Under the pieces are notes generated by a model. It had not been told where the DNA came from. It worked only from the letters and a program-made list of their open reading frames with translations, and did no database searches. Shown here piece after piece: positions 57,929-64,000 of a stretch of DNA of 64,000 nt; positions within the stretch are counted from its first letter, which is position 1; every line of letters begins with the position of its first letter. Position numbers and translations under genes: made by a program. The stretch is from Methylobacterium amylolyticum (GTDB lineage: Bacteria; Pseudomonadota; Alphaproteobacteria; Rhizobiales; Beijerinckiaceae): NCBI RefSeq assembly GCF_030700245.1, contig NZ_JAUYZI010000031.1:17144-81143 (forward strand), read 5' to 3'.

Positions 57929-59553
57929 TCGCCGGTCTCCCCGCGCGGCTGCTGGCGTTCCCGGCTCTTCTGCTGGCTCATCTCCTGGCGCTCGTCCCGG
58001 CGCAGGCCGCCGAGCCGGTGCCGCAGGTGGTGCTGATCCAGGATTCCGGCTGGATGGAGCCGTTCCTGACCGCCGACGGCTCGCAGTTCCGGCCCCTCGT
58101 CGAGGCGCTGGCCGCCGCCGCGCGGGCGCCGGGCGGGACGATCGCGGTCGCCGCCTTCGACCAGGACGGGCAGGTGCCCGGCCGGACCTCGCCGCGGATC
58201 CTCTACGAGGGCCCCTACGACGCCGCCCGGGTGCGGGCGGCGGTCGCCGGGATCGACCTGCCGCGCAAGGCGTCGGGCGCCTACGCCGACGCCGACCTCG
58301 ACGGGGCGCTCGTCGGCGCGATCCGCTTGGCCTTGCGCGGCCGGGCCGGGGTGATCTGGATGGTCACCAATAACAAGAACGCCCCGGGCAACGACCCTGC
58401 GGTGGCGCGCAACACCGCCGCCTTCTACGCCGCCCTGCGCAACTCCGACGCGATCACCCGGATCGTCGCCTACCCGGTGCGGATGCCGCTGAAGGGCCGG
58501 ACCTTCTCGGAGGGGGGCTTCGTCGTCTACGGCATCGGCTACGGCGCGGCGGGGGGACAGGCGCTCGACGCGGCCTTGGCCGGCGCGCCGATGCGGGCGC
58601 TGTTCAGCCACCCGCCGGTGCGGATCAAGCCGCTGCTGGCGGGCGGCCTCGCGCTGCGCTTCGAGGGCTTCGACGGCGGCGGGCTGCGGGCGGTCACCGA
58701 GAACGGCGTGCTGGTGGTGCGCGGCGCCGACGCCGCCCGGGGCGCCGCGCTGCGCCTCACCGGCCGGCTGCACAACGGCCTCTACCCGCAGCGCGTCGTC
58801 GACGCCCGACTCTCGCTGACCTGGACCGAGATCGGCGCGCAAGCCGGCCTATCTGAGGAAGCCGGGCTCGCCGAGGACGCCGCCCTCGCGAAGGCCGCCA
58901 TCGCACCGGCGCGGATCGAGGGCATCGCCCCCGGCGCCGACAGCGGGCCGCTGTCGGCGGTGCTGACCCTGCCGCCGGTGCCGCGCCCGCCCGGCCTCGC
59001 CGGGCTGCTGGCCGGACGGCGCACGGTCGACGGCACCCTGTCCCTGCGGCTCGCCGACCTGCGCCTCGCCCTCGACCCGGCCTTCCTGGAACGGGTCCGC
59101 CCGATCTTCGCGAGCAGCCTGCTGACCGGGCGGGGGGACACGATAGGGGACGCGGCGGGGCAAGGGACGGGGCAAGCGGCGGGTCAAGCGGCGGGGAATA
59201 CCGCGGTGGAGGGCCGGCTGCCGGACCTGTTCCTCGACTTCAAGTCCGTTTCCGAGACGGCCGTCACCCTGCCGGTGCGGATCGAGGCGGAGTTCTCGCC
59301 CTGGCCGCTGATCGGCGCCTCCGCCGGGGCGCTGGCCCTCGCGGGCGCCGCCGGGGCCGGCGCGGCGGCCGGGATGCGGGCCCGCACCCTGACCGTGATG
59401 CTCGGCTCGTTTCCCAAGCGCGCGACCCTGAAGCCGTTCCGGCCGCTGGTCCTGCGCGCCCCCGACGGCAGCCGCTGGCGGGTGCGCGCCGGCCTGTGGG
59501 GGCCGGCCCGCGCCACCCGATTGGCCGACGCCGAGCCCGGAGCCCGCGCATGA
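57925..59553 (+). CDS. Secreted VWA-like protein with C-terminal membrane anchor
   Basis: 542 residues. The signal peptide (about 1-29) leads into a von Willebrand A-like fold. VVLIQDSGWMEPFL (35-48) sits where the MIDAS DxSxS would be; only the Asp (D40) and adjacent Ser remain. IRLALRGRAGVIWMVTNNKN (133-152) occupies the next core strand. One hydrophobic segment (about 462-483, GALALAGAAGAGAAAG) precedes a short C-terminal domain (KRATLKPFRPLVLRAPDGSR). The bulk would be periplasmic. Overlaps of 4 bases join it to both neighbours. VWA proteins accompany one tubulin-like family in other bacteria, which supports this call. Confidence 0.72.
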   Translation: MIAGLPARLLAFPALLLAHLLALVPAQAAEPVPQVVLIQDSGWMEPFLTADGSQFRPLVEALAAAARAPGGTIAVAAFDQDGQVPGRTSPRILYEGPYDAARVRAAVAGIDLPRKASGAYADADLDGALVGAIRLALRGRAGVIWMVTNNKNAPGNDPAVARNTAAFYAALRNSDAITRIVAYPVRMPLKGRTFSEGGFVVYGIGYGAAGGQALDAALAGAPMRALFSHPPVRIKPLLAGGLALRFEGFDGGGLRAVTENGVLVVRGADAARGAALRLTGRLHNGLYPQRVVDARLSLTWTEIGAQAGLSEEAGLAEDAALAKAAIAPARIEGIAPGADSGPLSAVLTLPPVPRPPGLAGLLAGRRTVDGTLSLRLADLRLALDPAFLERVRPIFASSLLTGRGDTIGDAAGQGTGQAAGQAAGNTAVEGRLPDLFLDFKSVSETAVTLPVRIEAEFSPWPLIGASAGALALAGAAGAGAAAGMRARTLTVMLGSFPKRATLKPFRPLVLRAPDGSRWRVRAGLWGPARATRLADAEPGARA

Positions 59554-60053
59554 TCGTCCTCGTCCGCGCCGGCCCTGCCGCGACCCCCGTCCAGGCGCAG
59601 CCCGGCCGCGACTTCACCCTGCCGGCGCCGCGGGAGCCCGCCCCCACGGCGCCGGCCGCGCCCGTCCCCGCCGCACCCGTCCCCGCCGCACCCGGGACCC
59701 AGACCGCGGCACAGGCCGGGGCGAACCCGTTCGCCGGCCTCGGGCAGGCGCCCACCGGCACGGAGATCGCGCTCGGCGCCGGCGCCCTGCTGGTCCTCGC
59801 CGCGCTGTTCCTGTTCGTGCGCCGGGGCGTGCGCGCCCACCTCATCGGGCGCCGCGCCGCGATCGACGCCGCCGACGGCGCGAGCTGGATGCTGTTCTCC
59901 GCCCTGATGCTCACCGCCGCCATCCTCGTCACCGCCACCGTCGGGCGGCTGTGGGAGGCCACGGCCGGGCTGCTGGCGGGCTTCGGCCTGTGCCTCGTCC
60001 TGTTCGGCGCGGCGCTGCTGCTGTTCCTGCGGGCCCCGGAGCGGAGACGGTGA
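59550..60053 (+). CDS. Three-helix membrane protein of the tubulin-like operon
   Basis: 167 residues. An N-terminal Ala/Pro-rich region (about 1-70; TLPAPREPAPTAPAAPVPAA) is followed by three membrane helices (about 72-90, 111-132 and 138-160) and a basic end (RAPERRR). RRGVRAHLIGRRAAIDAADG between the first two is probably cytoplasmic. It could anchor the tubulin-like protein to the membrane. The ATG overlaps the upstream stop (ATGA), and its stop overlaps the GTG of the next gene. No homologous family was recognised. Confidence 0.7.
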   Translation: MIVLVRAGPAATPVQAQPGRDFTLPAPREPAPTAPAAPVPAAPVPAAPGTQTAAQAGANPFAGLGQAPTGTEIALGAGALLVLAALFLFVRRGVRAHLIGRRAAIDAADGASWMLFSALMLTAAILVTATVGRLWEATAGLLAGFGLCLVLFGAALLLFLRAPERRR

Positions 60054-63000
60054 GCGCGATGGCCGATGTGGGCGCCGGCGGGACCGGGACATCCCTCGAT
60101 ATCCGCCTCAAGCTCCGCCCGACCGTGTTCGTGGCGCTCGGCGGCACCGGCATGGAGGTGCTGCTGCGCCTGCGCCGCCGCATCCTCCAGGCGGACTGGA
60201 ACGGGGCGCGGATCGACGCGATCGACCGGTTCCCCGCCGCCGGCTTCCTGTACTTCGACACCGACACCCTGGAGGCCCGCGAGCAGGGCCGGGCGGCCGC
60301 CGCCGACCCGCTCTCGGCCAAGGTCGCCTTCCGCGAGGGCGAGACCCTGCAGAAGGCGGTCAACCTCGCCCGCTACCAGGCCGAGCGCCTGAGCTACCCC
60401 CACATCGACGCGTGGCTGCCCGCCCGCGACCTGTCGCGGATCGACGCGTCGAAGGGCGCCGGGCAGATCCGCGCCATCGCGCGCCTCCTGTTCTTCGACA
60501 GCCAGCGCGCCTTCGCCGGCCGGCTCTCGGCCAAGGGCGAGGCGGTGCTCGCCAACATGTCGAACGAGGCGGCCCTGCGGGCACTCGGGCTCGACACCGC
60601 CACCGACCTGCGCGTCGTCGTGGTCGCCTCGGTCGCCGGGGGCACCGGCTCGGGGGCGGTGATCGATGCGGGCTACGCCATATCCTCGATGGAGACGCCG
60701 AAGCGCCCGGACGCGGTCGACCTGTTCCTCGTGCTGCCCTCCGGCTACGTCGGCGCCAACAAGGACCGGGTCTTCGCCAACGGCGTCGCGACGCTCTCCG
60801 AGCTCGAATACGCCATGCGCGGCAGCCCCGAGCCGCCTTACGTCGAGCGCTGGGGCGACCACGAGGCGCCGGGCCGGCACGTCGAGCGGCCGTTCACCGA
60901 CGTGTACCTGTTCGACACCCACAACCTCGCCGACCAGCGCACCAGCGCGGTCGCCGACCTCTACGACATGATGGCCGACGTGCTGTTCGAGGATTTCGGC
61001 AATTCCGAATTCTCGGGCCGCAAGCGCTCGACGGGCGTCAACCAGACCCAGCACAAGCTGCGCAAGTGGGCGCCGCCGAGCCCCGACGCGGCGGCGCGGC
61101 CGGCCCTGTTCTCCCTGAACTACTCGGCCCTGGGGCAGGCGACGCTCGCCACCCGCGGCAGCCTGGAATTCGACGCGGCGGCGGCCCGGACCGGGCTCGG
61201 CATGGTCGAGGCGTTCTTCGGCGTCGCCCGCGGCCAGGCCGAGCGCCACATCCCCACGGTCGAGGAGCGCGACCGCTTCGCCGCCGAGCGGCTCCACTTA
61301 CGCTTCTCCGCCTTCGAGGCCTTCCCGAAGGTGATCCGCCCGGCCCCGCCGGGGATCCCGGAATACGACCTCGTCGGGCTGCTGCTCCAGCGCGAGGACG
61401 GCGCCTCGATCCAGGAATCGGCGGCGCTCGCCGTCGAGGAGGCGGTCGACGCGATCCGGGCCGAGATCGCGAGTCCCCGCGACTGGGCGCCGAACCTGCG
61501 CAAGGCGGCCGAGCGCCTGCGCGACGACCTCCTCGGCCGCACCGGTTCCGGGGCGACCTACGGCCCGCGCGGGGCGGAGGTGCGGGAGGTGCGCGCCCGG
61601 ATCGAGGCGGCGTGGCTCTCGGACGGGGAGGGCGGTCTGGGGGCGGCGGTCTACCGCCTGCTCGACGACCAGGAGCGCGGCGGCCTCGACTACGCGCTCG
61701 CGCTGATCGAGGGCGTGAAGGGCCTGATCACCGCCGAGGACGGGGCGCTCGCCCGGCTGTCTTCCGCCTCCGACACCTACGCGCGGCTCGCCGACGAGAT
61801 GCTGGCGGGGCACTTCTCCGACTCGCTCGCCCGCCTCGATCAGGTCCGCCCCGGCCTGTTCGGCTCCGGCCGCCGCGACGCCGAGCGCTACCTGGAACAG
61901 GCCCGCGACGACCTGCGCGGCTCCTGCGTGCTGCGGGTGCGGGCGATCGCCGCCCGCGAGGCGGCCGAGCTGCTGCGGCGGGTCTCGGCCCGGCTCGGCG
62001 AGCGGATCGGCCGGGACGACGAGACCGGCCGCGCCCGCCACGACGGCCTGCTCGGCGCCCTCGACCAGGGCCACGAGGACGTGGTGCGGCTGATGGGCGA
62101 GCTGCGCGCCGACATCGCCGAGATCCGCGACGCCATCGACCGGCCCTCGGGGGGCACCTTCCTCGTCCTGCCCTCCGGCGACCTGCCCGAGATCGCGGTG
62201 CCCGCCGCCGACACGCTGGCCTGGGCGCGGGAGGCGTTCCGGGCCTACGGCGGCTCGCGGGCCATCTTCGCGCTGCTGCGCGAGGAGGAAACGCGGGCCG
62301 CCCTGCTCAACGCCGTGCGCGCCATGGCCCGCGGGCGGCTCGGTCCGCACCGGGCGCGCATCCCCGCGGCGCTCGACGCCCTGCGCGAGCTGCCCCCGGC
62401 GCAGCAGCGCGAGACGCTCGGCCTGATGCTCGCCCGGGCGATGCCGTGGATCCAGGCCCGGTTCGACGCCTTCCAGCCGACCGGCGACCAGTTCAAGACC
62501 ATCCTCGCGGTCGAGGGTGCCCGCGCCTTCGAGGCCGAGTTCGGGCCGACCCTGCGGGCGGCGATGCCGCCGGTGCTCGGGACCGGGGGGATCGCCTTCC
62601 TCGAATCGAGCCAGCGCGGCCGCATCGTCTGCTACTGCGAGCTGTCGGGGGTGCCGCTGGACGTGCTCGGGCCGCTGCGGCGCGACTGGCGGAGCGCCTA
62701 CCATCAGGAGCTCGACCGCCTCGACGCGATCCCGCTGCACAACCACAAGGACTATCTGCGCTTCCCCGATCCCGTAGCGCCCACCGCCGCGGAGGCGGCG
62801 GCGCTGCGCGAGACCCTGTCGCTGTTCCTGCGCGCCGCCTGCCTCGGGCTGCTGCGGCGCGATCCCGGGACCGGCCTGTGGCGGTTCGCCTTCGAGCCCG
62901 GCGACTGGCGCAGCGTCGGCTCCGAGCGGACCCTGCGGCGCAAGCTGTTCGACCGGGTGCAGGGCGCGGCGTTGGCCGCGCAGGTGGCGGAGGCCGAGGC

Positions 63001-63643
63001 GGCCCTCTCCCCGGTGCAGGTCCTGGCGCTCGCCGCCCTGTTCGCCTGGACGGCCAAGCGCGCCTACGCCCCGCGGCGCGAGACCGTGAACTACGACGCC
63101 GAGACCCGGGTCGGCGGCGTCGGCCACGCGGTCGCGACCGCGCTCGCCCGGAGCTGGACGGCCGCCGCCCTCCGGGCCGGCGATCTGCCCGGCGAGGGCC
63201 AAGCGCTCCACGACGCGCTGCTCGCCCGGATCGAGGACTGGACCCGGCCGATCCCCGGCAGCCTCGGCGACGTCGGCCCGGAGGAGGCCAACCGCGACCC
63301 CGCCGACCCGCCCGCCTTACGCGCCCTCGACAAGCGGGCGGTCGACCCGGCGCGGTTCACGACCGCGGCGCTGCTGGCGCTGGCGGCACCCGCCCCGCCC
63401 GCCGCCGTCCCGCCGCCGCCGTCATCGCCGCCGCCGGACGCGCTGTTCTACCTGTACCGGGACGGGGTCGAGGGCCCGTTCGCGCTCGCCGACCTCGCGG
63501 CGATGGCCCGCGCCGGGACGCTCGCCGCCGCCACCCAGATCCACCCGCAGGGCGGCACGTGGATGCCCGCCGGGCGCCACCCGGCGCTGGCGCCGCTGCT
63601 CGCCCCGCCGCCGGCACCGCCCGCACCGCCGGGCGTGCCCTGA
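60050..63643 (+). CDS. Tubulin/FtsZ-like protein with C-terminal GYF_2 domain
   Basis: 1197 residues from a GTG overlapping the upstream stop, with GGAG before it (ATG at 60059 is an alternative). The N-terminal domain (about 20-450) has the tubulin-superfamily nucleotide signatures: ALGGTGMEVLLRL (31-34 GGTG) and the T4 motif SVAGGTGSGAVIDA (GGTGSG at 197-202). LPSGYVGANKDRVFANGVAT resembles the Tubulin_2 (FtsZ-like) family. A long, mostly helical middle region (about 450-1100) has no recognised domain. The C-terminal 65 residues (FYLYRDGVEGPFALADLAAM, GGTWMPAGRHP) are a GYF_2/DUF4339 module. It probably binds GTP and polymerises near the membrane. Confidence 0.82.
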   Translation: MSAMADVGAGGTGTSLDIRLKLRPTVFVALGGTGMEVLLRLRRRILQADWNGARIDAIDRFPAAGFLYFDTDTLEAREQGRAAAADPLSAKVAFREGETLQKAVNLARYQAERLSYPHIDAWLPARDLSRIDASKGAGQIRAIARLLFFDSQRAFAGRLSAKGEAVLANMSNEAALRALGLDTATDLRVVVVASVAGGTGSGAVIDAGYAISSMETPKRPDAVDLFLVLPSGYVGANKDRVFANGVATLSELEYAMRGSPEPPYVERWGDHEAPGRHVERPFTDVYLFDTHNLADQRTSAVADLYDMMADVLFEDFGNSEFSGRKRSTGVNQTQHKLRKWAPPSPDAAARPALFSLNYSALGQATLATRGSLEFDAAAARTGLGMVEAFFGVARGQAERHIPTVEERDRFAAERLHLRFSAFEAFPKVIRPAPPGIPEYDLVGLLLQREDGASIQESAALAVEEAVDAIRAEIASPRDWAPNLRKAAERLRDDLLGRTGSGATYGPRGAEVREVRARIEAAWLSDGEGGLGAAVYRLLDDQERGGLDYALALIEGVKGLITAEDGALARLSSASDTYARLADEMLAGHFSDSLARLDQVRPGLFGSGRRDAERYLEQARDDLRGSCVLRVRAIAAREAAELLRRVSARLGERIGRDDETGRARHDGLLGALDQGHEDVVRLMGELRADIAEIRDAIDRPSGGTFLVLPSGDLPEIAVPAADTLAWAREAFRAYGGSRAIFALLREEETRAALLNAVRAMARGRLGPHRARIPAALDALRELPPAQQRETLGLMLARAMPWIQARFDAFQPTGDQFKTILAVEGARAFEAEFGPTLRAAMPPVLGTGGIAFLESSQRGRIVCYCELSGVPLDVLGPLRRDWRSAYHQELDRLDAIPLHNHKDYLRFPDPVAPTAAEAAALRETLSLFLRAACLGLLRRDPGTGLWRFAFEPGDWRSVGSERTLRRKLFDRVQGAALAAQVAEAEAALSPVQVLALAALFAWTAKRAYAPRRETVNYDAETRVGGVGHAVATALARSWTAAALRAGDLPGEGQALHDALLARIEDWTRPIPGSLGDVGPEEANRDPADPPALRALDKRAVDPARFTTAALLALAAPAPPAAVPPPPSSPPPDALFYLYRDGVEGPFALADLAAMARAGTLAAATQIHPQGGTWMPAGRHPALAPLLAPPPAPPAPPGVP

Positions 63644-63689
63644 ACCGGCCGGGGCCTGCCGGAGCGACACACCCACAGTCCCGCGCACG

Positions 63690-63837
63690 CCCTCTCCCCT
63701 CTGCGGGAGAGGGTGGCGCCCGGAGGGCGTCGGGTGAGGGGAGCCCGGCTTCCGGACAAGGCCGGAGCGTTGTGAAGGCCACAGTTCGATCCTGCACCGT
63801 CGCTCCCCTCTCCCGACCCGCTTCGCGGGCCACCCTT
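63690..63837. repeat. Palindromic repeat family A, copy 2
   Basis: Homologous to 10504-10680 in the same orientation: CTCTGCGGGAGAGGGTGG, GTCGGGTGAGGGGAGCCCGG and CCGTCGCTCCCCTCTCCCGA are shared. Its right arm stops at GGGCCACCCT, where copy 1 continues into CCCCGCAGAGGG. Confidence 0.85.
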
Positions 63838-63878
63838 GTATCTAGGAGGCGGCCCTGTGATGTGCTGAGATTGGGGCT

Positions 63879-63910
63879 GCGCCGGGTGGGGTGGCCACCC
63901 CACCCGGCGC
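63879..63910. repeat. Perfect 32-bp palindrome
   Basis: GCGCCGGGTGGGGTGG is followed directly by its reverse complement with no spacer. It sits inside a 98-base segment whose ends are flanked by CCACCCT (63830-63836 and 63929-63935), as if it had been inserted into the family A repeat. Confidence 0.85.
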
Positions 63911-64000
63911 GCGGCGTTTGGCGCCCGCCCACCCTCCGGCCACAACCGTGGGAGAGCTTTGGGACCGAACGCCGCCTCGTCACGCACGACCGGACAGTCG

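Larger units (their letters stand above)
63644..64000. other. Gene-free region downstream of the tubulin-like operon
   Basis: 357 bases with no supportable gene. It contains family A repeat copy 2 (63690-63837) and, beyond it, a 98-base segment with a 32-bp palindrome. A minus-strand frame through the repeat reproduces the cheR linker peptide (GRERGATVQD) but lacks any gene-like context. Confidence 0.75.

Noticed and set aside
63357..63983. Minus-strand frame of about 200 codons over the end of the tubulin-like gene and the spacer.
   Set aside because: It runs antisense to the GYF_2 coding region and through a family A repeat. The similarity to the CheR linker comes from the repeat itself.

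Overview
The window is very GC-rich, with dense genes, short spacers and many GTG/TTG starts. Its content fits an alphaproteobacterium, most likely Methylobacterium or a close relative. It has a lipA-coq10-pncC-ispDF-dus-ntrBC block, a fused IspDF, an alphaproteobacterial GyrA, a GCG_CRPN-type secreted peptide and three families of palindromic intergenic repeats. The genus is an inference from gene content. No rRNA, tRNA, prophage, CRISPR array or complete insertion sequence was found.

Layout. 1-600: end of a HigBA-like toxin-antitoxin module with a palindromic operator. 632-12340 (minus strand): a complete chemosensory operon with two CheW, CheR-TPR, a chemoreceptor, CheA-REC and CheB, followed by two hybrid histidine kinases. 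It resembles the Wsp and Rhodospirillum centenum Che3 type rather than a flagellar system, and has neither CheY nor GGDEF output. 12373-15480: a small exported protein, then an ECF42-type sigma factor with its DGPF (YCII) partner and a VOC/AHSA1 pair; the two minus-strand operons carry the same promoter motif. 15609-19140: glycerol regulon glpR-glpK-glpF with two GlpR-like operators. 19275-30517: the lipA to ntrBC housekeeping block, interrupted by an ABC exporter, a flavin monooxygenase and a MAPEG protein. 30576-42352: an accessory stretch with an Rmf-like protein, an AbiEii nucleotidyltransferase, metC, a lipid-linked sugar cassette (GT39, GT2, LAB_N), a gene of atypically low GC, rarD and a large hybrid kinase. 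42473-55692: P1 peptidase, a beta-hydroxyacid dehydrogenase, S49 peptidase, a His-rich secreted protein, gyrA, an outer-membrane beta-barrel, nth, a CobW GTPase, a DD-carboxypeptidase and a methyltransferase. 55777-63643: queE, then a tightly coupled four-gene operon ending in a 1197-residue tubulin/FtsZ-like protein.

How the parts work together. The che operon is chained by stop-start overlaps, so its products are probably made in fixed ratio. Phosphoryl flow would run from CheA to its own receiver and to the receivers on the downstream kinases. The glp genes form a locally autoregulated uptake and phosphorylation unit. The final operon (unknown 468-aa protein, secreted VWA-like protein with one membrane anchor, three-helix membrane protein, tubulin-like protein with a C-terminal GYF_2 domain) looks like an envelope-associated cytoskeletal or membrane-remodelling device. 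It is the best candidate here for an undescribed system.

A second theme is repeat biology. Three palindromic repeat families (A, B, C) occur at gene ends, and one family A copy sits in frame inside cheR, where it encodes about 60 residues of the linker between the methyltransferase and TPR parts.
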